Source: Anoplopoma fimbria (lineage: Eukaryota; Chordata; Actinopteri; Perciformes; Anoplopomatidae). Taken from it: DNA of 64,000 bases. The stretch is from the NCBI RefSeq assembly GCF_027596085.1, contig NC_072465.1, forward strand, positions 16,508,207 through 16,572,206, written 5' to 3'. The translations under genes were made by a program, and so were the position numbers. Below the pieces are notes generated by a model. That model was not told the origin of the DNA. It saw nothing but the letters and a program-made list of their open reading frames with translations, and ran no database searches. Shown piece by piece: positions 48,822 through 61,034 of this stretch; within the stretch, counting starts at the first letter, position 1, and every line of letters starts with the position of its first letter.

Positions 48822-49460
48822 CTACAATGACATTTCCACTTCCCTTTCAAGCCTTAAAAGGTTTGTGCAACAACACAACAAGCAAGACTTGTTTTTCAGT
48901 TCTTGACCACCAGTGTCAGGATAGGGTTTCCCTGAAGTGATGAAATAGCCTTCATCAGAACCACAGATGTTTCTAATTGTGCCTGAGTTAGTGGTGCTGG
49001 CCCGAGACCAAAGATGTGACTTTCTGAGCACACTGACGTCATGTTTCCGTCCAGGTTGTCCAACATTTATGTCCCAGAAAATCCATTTAACATCTACCAC
49101 AGCTTGAAAGATGATGTGAGTGTCAACGTTTCTGTTGCAGAAATCTGGTACTGTGGATGTTTTATTAAAGGGATGCGGGAACCTTCTATAGCACCCACAC
49201 ACTGAGGAATTTCAAATCTGTCCTCAAGATAGTCTGACATCTCAGCCAGCTTTTCCTTGTTGGGTTCTTGAATTAATACAGGCCTAAAGTGTGAGATCAC
49301 AGCCTTACAAACTGTGCAAAAACTCCCAGCAAATAGCTTTCACACTGTCCTATCCGCAGTTGTAGCCAGTTTGTACAGTGCAATGACCATTCCTGACGCT
49401 GTAGTGCAAGCTTCAGGTCTGCACAGATGTTTCTCTGGAAAAACTGAAGTTAACTAGCCA
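48822..49460 (-). pseudogene. PIF/Harbinger transposase remnant (HARBI1-like)
   Basis: Minus-strand fragments in different frames match the DDE_Tnp_4 core: STVCKAV-like DNA-binding end, RFEIPQCVGAIEGSRIPL with the first catalytic Asp position replaced by Glu (GAIEG for GAIDG), then VVDVKWIFWDINVGQPGRKHD including the second catalytic region, and VLRKSHLW. Frameshifts separate the pieces, the C-terminal third is degraded and no clear start exists. Terminal repeats were not found. Confidence 0.75.
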
Positions 49461-49802
49461 CTTATGGTTGGTGCAATTTTGCGCTCTGTTCTCCCACTGA
49501 GTTGCGGGTAGACCCACACCTTTGAAGTCCTGTGTATAAAGTAATGTATGATCTGAAGAATAACAAAAGAAAAGGTACACATTAGTTGTCGAGATATGAT
49601 CATAGTATGGGGGATTAGTATTTAAGCAGACAACACATTTGAGCTTGCATCTACATCATTTAATTAAATGCTTTGTAATTAAAGTATCCAACATGCATCA
49701 TCTTCATTTAAGAATCTCGCTAGTGTGTGTTAGACAACAGCTACCTGCCAACGAGCTGTGGGTGCCAAATAGCTAATCACCTGCTACCATTGAAAACATT
49801 GA

Positions 49803-49870
49803 AGATAAGATAAGATAAGATAAGATAATCCTTTATTAGTCCTGCAGCGGGGAAATTTACAGCCTGATGA
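49803..49870 (-). repeat. Dispersed teleost repeat end with (GATAA)n
   Basis: Five GATAA units followed by TCCTTTATTAGTCCTGCAGC and GGGGAAATTTACAG. I recognise this as a common dispersed fish sequence, probably the reversed 3' end of a non-LTR retrotransposon, but cannot name the family. Confidence 0.4.
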
Positions 49871-50756
49871 TTCCAAGCATAGCGTTGCATTCCACACACC
49901 ACAAACATTTCCTCTGTTGCTTATCAGAGCATTGTGTCCCAGGCGAGCTGTGTTGTAGCAGGAATTACATATTTTGGTCCTTTGAAAGTTAAAGAAATCG
50001 ATCTTGATCTTGATCTTTCCCCGTTATGTCCTTTCTGCAAAAAGGAGGCTCCATTATTTTATCTTTACTCCTTCTGGTCATTTTTGGCTTCAAATTTCAA
50101 GTTGTTTTTCCTCAATACTCCTGGTGCTGATGTTTTGTATTATTTAAAGTATTGTAATATTACTAAGGAAAAAAACCTGTTCTGAGGAAGGTGAAGAGGC
50201 CCACCTTACTAGGCCTCTGATTGGCTGGTACTTGTTGCCTTCGTTGGTTGGATTAGTTTGGTTTAGGGTTTGTAGTTGAGGTGGAGCCTTTCTTCTTCAT
50301 TGTGTGTTGGTGGACTGGAAACAAAAAAAGTTCAATGCACATGCTGCCATCTGCTGTACTGGAGTGGAAACACTTAATACACTAAAACACACCTCCTGAA
50401 AAAGTATTTCTGGAACATCTCCACTCACAATCTTTTTAAATTATACTAAGCATTTATTTTGGATACAAATATTGCAATATTCTTGTTAAAATAATGAATC
50501 ACAACCCAAAGGTTGAAGTTGTTGGACAAAGAGAACGGAATCTACAATATTTAACCTATTGTAGAGAAGGCCTATGTCTACTCATGCAGGGGCTGTAATA
50601 ATCATTCAGCCAACACCAGCTCTGTCCTCGTCAAAGTGAGACACTTTGTAAATGTTCTGTGACCATCATTTTAACTATCAACTACACTGTGGATAAATAG
50701 ATTAAAAGATGTAGTCGGCTTCTTTATTTAACCCAATTGGAAATTGCTGTGTTACA

Positions 50757-50867
50757 GCATTACATTACATTACATTACATTACATTACATTACATTACAG
50801 GCATTTAGCAGACGCTTTTATCCAAAGCGACTTACAGGAAGTGTATTCAACATAGGTATTCAAGAGA
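50757..50867 (-). repeat. Inverted SINE-like repeat with (TTACA)n
   Basis: About nine TTACA units precede the reverse complement of the 66-bp block found at 42179-42244; the two copies differ by only two bases in that block. It is oriented opposite to the first copy. Confidence 0.6.
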
Positions 50868-51290
50868 ACTACTACAGCAGCTCACTCACATAGATCACAA
50901 AACAAAGATGAAAGCAAAATACAATAAAAACATAAACATTCAATCAATTAGAGTAAAGTAAAGTTTATGTCAGCTTAACTAAAAACTGTATTGTTATACT
51001 GTATATGTACTGAATGCACTTTGTTCAATGCAACAATGCAATATGACTTTTGTTTACTTGTGCCATCCTCTACATTTGACTATTTTCTCTGTCTTCACAT
51101 TTAATATATTCATTGAATTCCTTGCTTTTTCTACATAAAAAATATGTTATACTACTTGGTACTTTATCATTCAGCATCAAATATTGTCTTTTCTTCTCCA
51201 CTGCATTTGTTTGACAGCTATAGATGCAGATTCAATCTTTACATTTAAAACATCAGTTCATAGAATAGATTGAATTGTTTAAGATTGAAC

Positions 51291-51577
51291 CAGTGGTTCC
51301 AGACCTTTTGGCTCTGGACCCCTCACAATAAAACAATGTCTAGCTGGGGCCCATTGTCATGTTTAATATTTCTTTAAAATGTTAGTTTCACCAAAAAAGA
51401 GATTCTTCATATAGAATTATTGCATTGTTTTATTTAAAAAAACTGTTTAAGGAGCAAAGAAGTAAAACTCTTCAATATTTCCAATCCAAATCTATGTATA
51501 AAAAACTATCTCACCAGACCCAAGACTCATCTTATGACCCTTTGTGAGGGGCTTGAACCTTGATTTGGAAACCACTC
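51291..51577. mobile_element. Possible hAT-like miniature element
   Basis: The left end reads CAGTGGTTCCAGACC and the right end reversed reads GAGTGGTTTCCAAATC, with related ACCCCTCAC and GAGGGGC blocks inside. CAGTGGTT termini of this kind occur in fish hAT miniature elements. The terminal G is C on the right and no 8-bp target duplication is evident, so the call is tentative. Confidence 0.4.
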
Positions 51578-54500
51578 AAAACTACCTCCCCTATAAAGTA
51601 TTTAAAACTAGCTTTACCCTCAGAATGAATAATGTTGTTTAATATATTAATCACAAGGGGCTGACTATCTTCAAAACAAATATTACTTGTAATACATCAA
51701 GTAAATTTAGCTTAGAAAACGCCTGTATTTACTTAACTATGATTTTAAAGGCAGGATTTTTTCTTTTTTTTATTGCTGCTTTTCCTCAATTAAAGGTTTG
51801 AGTACTTAAGAGTTTAAGTACTCTTACTTTTATTTTGACTGCAAATAACCAATCACTATCAATGTGTAGAAGAAACAATCTGTAGCCTTAATAGGGAGCC
51901 TGAGGAAATTCACCGCCATATTTATGTCTTGTTCCATCAAATGTATTGCTGGTACAGAAGAAGACAGTATATCATTTAGCGTCTATGTCTCATGTTGACA
52001 GGAAACAAACTGTATCCATGCAGTTACTGCCTGCCATGTAGTGATTACTGTGCAGGGAACGTCAGTAAATCAACAGAGCAGGACGGTTATTGCTCAATGG
52101 GAGAAAACACCACAAACGACCCGTTGTAAGTGTTCAGGTGGGTGGTTAGATACAGTATGTACATTTCCTGTATAGAGACACATTCAAGAAGTAGGGAAAG
52201 TGGTGTGAGTAACAGAAGTCTCTCTGACCCTGAACCTCTCACTCCTCACATCGTAAAATAAAACGTAAAACAACAGAAGATTTCTTTCTTTAATCCATGT
52301 CTGAAGCGGAAATCTGCATACAGTTGTTAATATAGAATCCAGTATTTAATAGAATTTTGTTAATTATCATCTTATGTTACTACACTTAATGCCCTTAATG
52401 TAGTTTTTAAAAAAAACACATTTTGAGTCAGTAATGCTGTTGTTGACTGTGTTTTGGAGGTGCCTATTTTGTACAACAAACATATCATGTCTCTTGTTTG
52501 TAGTATTTGTATTTTAACATTATTTTTTGGAGCATTTTTGCCTTAATTTGTTAGAGGACAGTGTACAGTGTGCAACAAAGGTCCCAACTAAGGCCATATT
52601 CGAACAACAGATGTGGTTAAATGGCATGAGGTGTAACAATTTGGTTACAAAGGTGCTCCTGTTTTAGGTAATGAGACAATGTCACTTTTTAATATGTTTG
52701 GATAGGGCTCTAACTGCCATTGTGGCCAGTCAAATTCATAATTAAGCCATCACTCTTTGGCTAAAGCTTTGATATATTAGTGCTGACATGACAGATTGTT
52801 ATGGAATTGTGTATACTGTGTATACTACTTCCCTGTGACTGATAATTTATCGAAGAATAATAACACCTTAGCACAGCTTTGGTGAAAGGGCTGCGACATG
52901 AAGGAGAGAGTTTCAAGTGTAGCCCTTGTGTTTAGGTGACATTGGTTTTACTTTACTTTTGTTTAGGGTCTGCAAACCCCACTGTGCATGTGTAAAAATA
53001 CTAATAACATCTTCAAAATCCATTTTCTTCCTTCAGATTTTTATTTATTTTGTTCTGACCCCATTAATCTGCATTAGGCTGAAAGTCTGAAGTGACAATT
53101 TGCCCTTTGCCACAAACTGTGTTTACATATTGGTTAAAGGTGACAAAATGCAGAAATGACCATAAGGCATTGTTTCACACCAAATACGGAAATAAGTCAT
53201 GCTTTAGCCTTTGTGCCATATGGGCTGAACATGAACACATACACTCTACTAATGCAGTCTAATACAACAGGCCTGCAATTAATCCTTCCTCATGAAGGTT
53301 ATGTTCAGTTTTTGTTTCAACTGTTTTAAAAGCTGTTGATTCAACGTATGATATTTTACACGGGTAGATATTTGTGGTGCTGTTGATCTGTTTTGTACTA
53401 TACTTTTAAAAAAAATCATATTTATACTTATTTTACCAAATATTTTACAGCCGGAGACTCATCTGTTCATTAAAAGCTATCCTGATAAAGTTAGTTAAAG
53501 TCATTAAGTGTCAAGATGATAAAAACATTTTAAGAATGCTTTCTGCGTTGTTAAAGAGGATCCCAAAATGGAATATTAGGTTTATGTTTCTTAATAATAA
53601 TATTCATTTATAACCAGAGCATAAACGGGCAATTTGACCAAACAAAAGGAGCCAAATATCTGGAAGTCTTCACACTCTTTTCCATGAGAGTAATCCAATA
53701 CATTAATATGAATGAACTAACACAGTCAGGGGCCTTTCTGTTTGCATAATAACAACTTTAATTTTATAATATGTTGCATTACTTGTAATGCAGTATTGTT
53801 TCACTGTTGTAGTGAAACTTTAACTTAAGTATAATATGTGAATACTTCTGTCACCGCTGACAACCTAATCTATTTAGTTAATTCATCATAACTGATTATC
53901 TAAGGAATTAAAATGAGCACCAAATCTCATCAAGAATAAAACAAAGTCATTTACGTTTCAAGTTTAAATGATCTGTCCTTTTAGTCACTGGTCCACTGTG
54001 TTTCTCTTCATCAGCGGCAGTGAGAAATAATTTATCAAGGGTCCTTGGCAGACACAGCAGTATAGAACTCTTGCTTCAGGGGGCAAAAGTTCAGGGATAA
54101 AAGGGATCACTCAGGAGATTACTCCCATGTACGTAACACGGACGCCTAGAACACAAACAAAGAGCATTATGTTGCCCGGCTTTATTTTAGTGCAGCATGC
54201 CTGTTTGTGTGAGAGCGACTGCTTTTCTAACCTTATCCTCACCAGTTGTCTTTTAAATCACCAAATGAAGAGTTAAGCTCAGTTTGTTGTCTTTGTACAT
54301 ATCTCCCTGCTGCCGTTGGCTTCTCCTTTTAGCTGTTTAAATGAAACATCTTTTTTTTCATGCCTCCACTCAGGGCAGTGTTTTTCAATCAGATTAGTAC
54401 AGCACATTCTGTTCTGTTTCACTTCCTGATGACTGTGCAGCCTGTATCCCTGAATGAACTCACCCGCGTGCTTCTGGTTACACCAAGACACTCACTCACA

Positions 54501-57500
54501 AAGACGTATTCTTGACACTGCCTGTCAGATTTTAGTACTTCATACAATATTTAGTTGACATGTAAGCCAATCATTCAAAAAAAACTGTTTATTGGTTTAT
54601 TTTACCATAAAAAGAACAACTTATTAGTTAGTATTGAGCTCTTTTTCAGTGCTATAAGAAGGTCTTAATCTCAGAACATGATCAATAAATATACACATAT
54701 GTTCATATTTACATTAAACATGTACAAACTGTTGCTTTAACCTTACAAGTACCTTATTTTCCTGTTTACTACCCGGTTGCTGCATTCACCACAACAGAGA
54801 CAAGATGTTCATGATGTTTCAGGAAGGAAGACAACATCTCAGGCTGTGTGTCAATATAGAGACGTATTCATGCATTTCAGTTCAGCTCAGGTCAGCCGAG
54901 TTTATCTTTGACCTCCATTTATGCACACAAGACAGGAGGAACTGCCAACAAAGCTACCAGGACACCGCAGTACAGTCGAGGGTTTGGGCAAACAAACAAT
55001 TCTCTGCCAGAGCTGGCGCCTTAATGATTTTTACAAAATCTCTATGTATTTATTGATAAAAGCTTAGATGGTTGTGTTATTAGCTCACTATACCACACCA
55101 GTCACTCTGCGTCTGTTCTATTTTCTCTTCTTAATGTGAATAGAATGTTCTAATAACAGTAAACCTATACTCTCTTACTGATTGCTCAGAAGATTACTCA
55201 GCCGGTTGATAACATCCCTGTGGGTTTGCACACTCAGGTTCACCTGTGTTATGTCACCTTTATTATTAACAGGATCATCATGTTCCCTTCAATAGCTGCC
55301 TGGCTGTCTGCCAGCAGTTGGTCAGACAGTGTCCTCGCCACCTCTGACTGCATGATTCACCCACCAGAGACCTGCTATAAAGTTTTAACTATCACAGTTC
55401 AAGCAATAAGGAAGATACTCACACCTAGAATCTATGCCACATTTTCACGTTTCTTATTAACATTTTAATGCAAAAATATGCCAAAACATTAAATAGACCA
55501 GTAGTCATAAAACATGCTGTACACAGCAAACATCCTTTGCAGATATAATAATATACCATTATCCTCAAACCTCAAAAGCACAAAGGCTAGGCCATAAAAA
55601 TATTTTATGACTTTTATGGGAATCCCCGCCCCCCCCCTCCCCTCCCCATGTACATGTCATGCTTCAGTTAAAGCCAAAGACATTCTGAACCTGATTTTAA
55701 CATTGTATGCACTTCATTGAGACACAAAGGCTGACAAACAAATTAAAATTCACATTTTGAGCTTAATACTGTTTATCTCCTGTTTGTACTGACATTAGTA
55801 CAAACTGTTTTTTTGTACATGCGGTTGGGACATTAACTCCCACATCTACTCTGTTCTGTTCAACATTCACTCATGTCTTCCTCTATGCCTCCTTTGTCCT
55901 TTTTAAATATTTACTCTATGTGTTAACTACACTGGCATGTCTTGACAACACTCTGGTCCAAGGTGTGTTGATTCAAGAATTACCTGGTGGAGCCAATGAC
56001 CCTCAGATCATAGTAGGTGATTTTAATAAAATGTGCCTTATACCTGCAGTAACCACACACATAAACACACTTGGACCAGGTTTATTACTTTCACTTGTCA
56101 CTTTGATACTATGCTTTACAGAAAGTATGTTTTACTTTCAATCGCCTACTTTTTATTTCACTGTTAGGTCTATTTCTACTAGCCATTGTTTATTAGTCAA
56201 AAATAAAAGTAAGTTAGAAAATTAATCGCTTAGGCCTATGTCAAGTTACAGCTTTGACAAAGACCTATTGGTACGTTACTTTAGACTTCTTTTTTACGCC
56301 ACAATTCAGAGAAACTGTTGTATGTTTTACTGCAAAACAGCTTAACTGTTTTCTTTGCAGTTTAATATTTGATTTGCAAAACAAGAGCTCATAAAACATA
56401 AAGTACATCACAAGAAATGATATCAGATTACAACACCTGGACGGTTTAAGTTATAATTCATCACACTTTGACAGGGACTACCCGGCTAACAAGTAATTTC
56501 CTGGAACCCGTTATTTTTGTAAAAAACGATTGCCAACATCAACGAGCTGTAAACAGCTCAGTACTGCTTCTGGTCCAAGACGCACCAGTCCGGTCGTTAA
56601 TATGTTGATATTAAATAAATACACCATGGATTATATTATTATGACTGGCTCTGATGGGAATAAGATTGTATTGGACACATGATAAAAGAATAAAAATACC
56701 AATTCAGATTTTTTTTTAAAATACAGTTTCAAATGTGATCATAGGTTTGAAATGAATTGGTATTGTTGGCCCCAAAAAAGTTTAAGTGCTCAGTAAAATC
56801 TTATAATATATTTATTGACTACTATCTACTTAATATATGGCTCTTATTAGTATCATATCGATATGGTATCTTATTGTTTGACACTGCTATGTCGGCCTGT
56901 CTGTCCTCCATCTGTGCTTGCACCGACGCCCAGGAGACTGAAATAAGTGGCGGGGAAATATAGACGCCTCTCGCGGTTAGATGGCCTTGTTGCCACCGCA
57001 ACCGACAGCGATGAATGAATGGAAAACTACGAGCTGATAAGGACGCCACATGCTCAGAGATGTGCGTGCTTTCATGGTCACGTATGAGTTAGGAAAGAGT
57101 AGCATTATAAACACTTGGGGAACCTGTTTTGTCCGAATGTCCCCAAAACATCAGTGGGACGTTCACGCAGCGTTCTCCTCCGGTGACGCGCGCAACAAAA
57201 CAAAGTTAGTAGATCGGTTAAGGAATCTTGCCCGATTAACCGCAGCCAATCAAACGCTTATTTGTGCTCTTAAATCAAACGTAAATAAAAACGTCGCCCC
57301 GAACCTTCTCTCAAGAACACCCACTGCAATATGTATCTGTAGGCCTACATTCATTGAGATGGAAAACTTGAATTGGGCCACAATAACAGTTTAGGGAGCA
57401 AGCAACTTAAGTAGTTACATTTATGACAGAACCTCCTACTTCCAAACAGCTGTAGGCTATTTTCTTTGTAAATGAATATCTGACTTGCAATATGAGCTTA

Positions 57501-57900
57501 TGACATTTGATGCAATAAACTTCCCCAAATTAAACCGGAACCAGTTTATAAGTTTCCCACGTGTATTGTACCTTCTTCCAAAATGAAAATAAATAATAAC
57601 ACATATCACTATTTTGAGACCACTTATTAATAGAATTCAAAAGGATAATTGGTAGCTTACCTTTATTTTTAATTATTAAAAGGAGTATCCTGCTAAATTA
57701 GTTTTTCTTATTTCATTTGGTAGATTTTATGACTCATACTTATTTGTTTCGTTATGGTGTTGCTACTTTTACACGAAGGACTTGAATACTTGTGCCGCCA
57801 CTGTAAACACCGCAGTAATGCAAACACTGGTTGTTGACAGATAACCCGATATCACAAATCAGGAAAACTATCAACCGGCAGTAGCCAAATAAAACATAAA
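51578..57900. other. Gene-free intergenic DNA upstream of fkbp5
   Basis: The stretch is mostly AT-rich, with short uninformative open frames and no recognisable exon, RNA gene or intact element. A C-rich run sits at about 55625-55648. A CpG-containing patch at about 57150-57200 could be an alternative promoter but has no further support. The best-defined site is a glucocorticoid response element match at 54401-54415. Confidence 0.45.
54401..54415. promoter_or_regulatory. Glucocorticoid response element match, distal to fkbp5
   Basis: AGCACATTCTGTTCT matches AGAACAnnnTGTTCT at 11 of 12 half-site positions. It lies about 4.3 kb upstream of the inferred fkbp5 first exon. Confidence 0.4.
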
Positions 57901-58263
57901 AAACCCCAAAACCATACAATTATCCGCATTTGTCGAAATCCCTACCTTCAAATAAGTTAAAGAAACGCAAGAGCAATTGTACTTATAGCGTGAAAATTCC
58001 CGGTAAACCAAAAATGAAAAGGCGGGGTTTTACCGTCTCTCACAGAAACAGTAATCCGTCTCACCGCGCGTCTTATCGGGCAGTGGGGTGTGCGTTTTAT
58101 TTCGGTGCTTACACATCCCGTCTGTGCGGCTACAGGGCTCAGCTAGCACACGGCAGTGTTGATGATACGTGTTGTCAGCTGAGCAGAGAGGACAGCCTGC
58201 TGCGGTACAGGCTGTTCCCGGCCTGGCTCGGCACGGAACGGGTTACAGGTCAGGGTGTCTATT

Positions 58264-58278
58264 GGAACACAGTGTTCT
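58264..58278. promoter_or_regulatory. Glucocorticoid response element match in the fkbp5 promoter
   Basis: GGAACACAGTGTTCT fits the steroid-receptor palindrome GGAACAnnnTGTTCT at every half-site position. It is about 500 bp upstream of the donor that ends the inferred untranslated exon 1. FKBP5 is a well-known glucocorticoid-receptor target whose product feeds back on receptor sensitivity. A weaker match (AGAACATTTGGTACC) is at 58607-58621. Confidence 0.6.
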
Positions 58279-58379
58279 CGTCAGCGGCGGCCGCGGTACA
58301 GCTACAGTACAGCCGGAACATTGTGTTACTTTGTGGCTGCTTTCCAAGACCTGCCCCCTTAATTTTTTACACTAAACGC

Positions 58380-58460
58380 CCTCCCACAACTCTACTCTAT
58401 TCTACTCTCTCTCCCTCTCTCTCTCTCTCCTCTCTCTCTCCCTCTCTTTTTCTCTCTGAT
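58380..58460. repeat. (CT)n-rich low-complexity tract
   Basis: Pyrimidine-only runs of CT and CCCT, in the fkbp5 promoter or first exon region. Confidence 0.9.
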
Positions 58461-58539
58461 GTGTTTCAGCCTCTCTCCCTCACCCGTGTCATTTTGAAGT
58501 CTGGGATCCATGTGGCTACTTCACAGACGCGTTCATCGC

Positions 58540-58764
58540 CACCAGAGAGGAAAGGGGATAAAGGCAACACGGGACATAAGCAGCGCGACTTAATAACCAC
58601 ATGTGCAGAACATTTGGTACCCTGGATATGAGATCACTGGGGCGGGCTTGAATTGGGATGTAAAGACGCGGTGAAAGAAAAAAAATAAAAAAATCTACCG
58701 ACAGAATTTCAGCGGGTTACCAGCCCTTAAGGGAAACAACTACAAAAAAGGAGCGCAAGGAAAT
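58540..58764 (+). other. fkbp5: Inferred untranslated first exon of fkbp5
   Basis: A strong GTGAGT donor follows position 58764 (AGGAAAT|GTGAGT) in a stretch upstream of the fkbp5 start codon. It would join the acceptor CACACACAG at 63652, two bases before ATG 63655. The left edge is not determined, and the exon is inferred from splice signals and gene order only. Confidence 0.45.
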
Positions 58765-59112
58765 GTGAGTCTTTTACTAAATTTCCACTATTCTGCCGCT
58801 TCAATTTTTTATTTATTAGTTAATTAATGCACAATGGTTACCGGCTTTCTAGTGTTTTACGTTCACGTCTGGCTGTGTAAAGGGGACACTTGTTATACGT
58901 CGTAAACCATCAGAACCGGTCTCATAAAAAACGTTAATGATTAATAAAATCCCCCACATGTTCAGTAAAGGTTGTCTGGTTATAAACTGTTCTAGGGTGG
59001 ATGTTGAATTTGTCACACGTGTGGGGGCATTTGAGGTTACAGTTGTATCCCACTGAGCACTGGAAACTAAGGCTTGTTAAGACTCACAGTGTGTGTTTTA
59101 TAGGTGTAAGTG

Positions 59113-59114
<2 letters not shown>

Positions 59115-59171
<57 letters not shown>

Positions 59172-59195
59172 TGTCTGTCTGTCTGTCTGTGTGTG
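59115..59195. repeat. (TG)n then (CTGT)n microsatellite
   Basis: About 27 TG units run into five CTGT units. Confidence 0.95.
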
Positions 59196-60299
59196 GCACT
59201 TGGCTGTGGTTCCCAGTGGAGGCGGATGAGGACAAGAGTTTACATCCAGAATCCCTTTAGGCTTTAGGTGTATCCTCATACAGTGCAGGTTGTAACACTG
59301 TTTTTGAGAATTGGTAACATTAGTTTATCCTGTGCTCATCCTTTTTCAATTTCAATTTGGACGAAGTTGTACATCACAAGACATAATGGTAACCTCTGAA
59401 TAACTTACTTAAAATATATGGGTGTTATCATACATGAAGTATTTAGATTTAGAAGCGGTGAGATTGAAGGAGAGTTGGCTTGCTGACATGGGCACGGGTT
59501 GAGGCAAAGTCCCAGTGATGAATCACACTGCCTGAGGGACTTATTGTTAAAATACACTGACTTGTAAAGATACTTAAGGAGAGGGTGAGTAGTTATTTAG
59601 CTTTGCCTTATGAAAACAATAAAATTCAATTCATTTCACATTAAGAGTAAATATGCCAATATAGCAGCATTTCAAAAAGTGATCTCCATAAAAAGCAGCT
59701 TTTCTTTAATAATTAGTTTAACTTAGTTTAACTTAAAATATTCTCCCATGCCAGACAAAGCTCTGCTGCAGGATGTCAGTGTATGGCTCTGTCATGCACA
59801 CTGTGTGCTCACATGTTCACATATGAATGAGCAGCAGAGTACGGATGTGAGACAGAATGTACAGATACACCGTGTGCGTCTGTGGATGTGGTCTTTGCCT
59901 CATTGTGTTCTGTTCCTGCATTCCTCCGCAGGGTATCTGAGTTTAGGTACATCTAGCCTACATGCCATTTTATCTGTGTCAAAACTATTTGCAGCTGGTT
60001 TCCATGTACAGTGTTTGATAAATAATTATTTTATAGGTTTACAGGTAAAGCAAAAAGTGAAATGATGAAATTTATGGAATGAATATGTTTTGATTATTTG
60101 AATTTAATTAGAATGGTTATCATCACACTATAACCCTGATTGCTTTATTTAAAATTAAATTGTGTGTTAATGTAAATGGTCAATTTGAATAATTAAAATC
60201 AGCTTATTTTCATTCAAAAATTCAAGTTGGTTTGTACGTGAGGGGGTCTCAGATTGGTGAACACCATCAGGCTTTGCCAGCAGGGAACTGTGAATAGAA

Positions 60300-60314
60300 G
60301 GAACATTGTGTTCA
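60300..60314. promoter_or_regulatory. Glucocorticoid response element match in fkbp5 intron 1
   Basis: GGAACATTGTGTTCA matches GGAACAnnnTGTTCT at 11 of 12 half-site positions. Functional receptor sites in mammalian FKBP5 are largely intronic. A weaker match (CGGACATTTTGTTCT, 10 of 12 against AGAACAnnnTGTTCT) lies at 60544-60558, beyond the CA array. Confidence 0.45.
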
Positions 60315-60317
60315 GAC

Positions 60318-60358
60318 GCACACACACACATGCACACACACACACATGCACATGCACA

Positions 60359-60450
<92 letters not shown>
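60318..60450. repeat. (CA)n microsatellite
   Basis: An imperfect CA/TGCA leader is followed by more than 40 perfect CA units from about 60361. Confidence 0.97.
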
Positions 60451-60451
<1 letters not shown>

Positions 60452-60960
60452 CCCCCCCACACACGCACATAAAAATGAGTTACATCTAAAATGAAATCCA
60501 TGAAATTGGAAAGACATAGGACGAGGTGTTGCCGCATAAGAGACGGACATTTTGTTCTGCGCTTGTGTTGAGGAGTTCAGTAAACGTCACTTGATCTCTG
60601 AGAGTGACACACAATTGAAGAAGCAGAATAAATTGAGCAGATGTCGGTAAGACAGATGTTTATGGTTTTACCTTGTGGTTTGAAGAACATGGGTGCCCCA
60701 TGGCCTGGGCTCTTACCGTTCCTAAGTCAGTTCTCACACTAGGAAAATTAGTTCAAATCTATTTCTTTATCAATATTCAACTGAATTAGTTTATTGTCAA
60801 ATTGAGGCAAATCAGGTCAAGCTCTGTTGCTTCATTTTCCTACTTACAGGCTCAGAACACCTCAGAACTTAGTCAGCACGGCATGATATCCTAATATTTA
60901 CACATGGTCATCACCAGCATCTGGGATGTTCTGAGAGTACAGGACAACTGGTGGAAAAAT

Positions 60961-61034
60961 CTAGAAAATGATGCAAGGAAAGAAAACTGCTGTTCCTCTA
61001 GAAAATGATGCAAGGAAAGAAAACTGCTGTTCCT
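60961..61034. repeat. 37-bp tandem duplication
   Basis: Two identical direct copies of a 37-bp unit starting CTAGAAAATGATGCAAGG lie head to tail. Confidence 0.95.

Noticed and set aside
57050..57394. 114-codon plus-strand frame in a CpG-containing patch
   Set aside because: No recognisable domain and no clear splice context. The patch may be regulatory, but the frame is not supported.
50868..57900. Search for cdkn1a, expected near srsf3 from mammalian synteny
   Set aside because: No CDK-inhibitor motif or plausible exon was found on either strand here.
57930..58631. 233-codon open frame on the plus strand just upstream of the inferred fkbp5 exon 1
   Set aside because: It has no recognisable domain, is partly a translated CT tract, and overlaps the promoter and first-exon region. 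Length alone is not enough support.
60167..60550. Cys-Val and His-Thr rich open frames, also at 41479-41793 and 59001-59279
   Set aside because: They are translations of CA/TG dinucleotide arrays.
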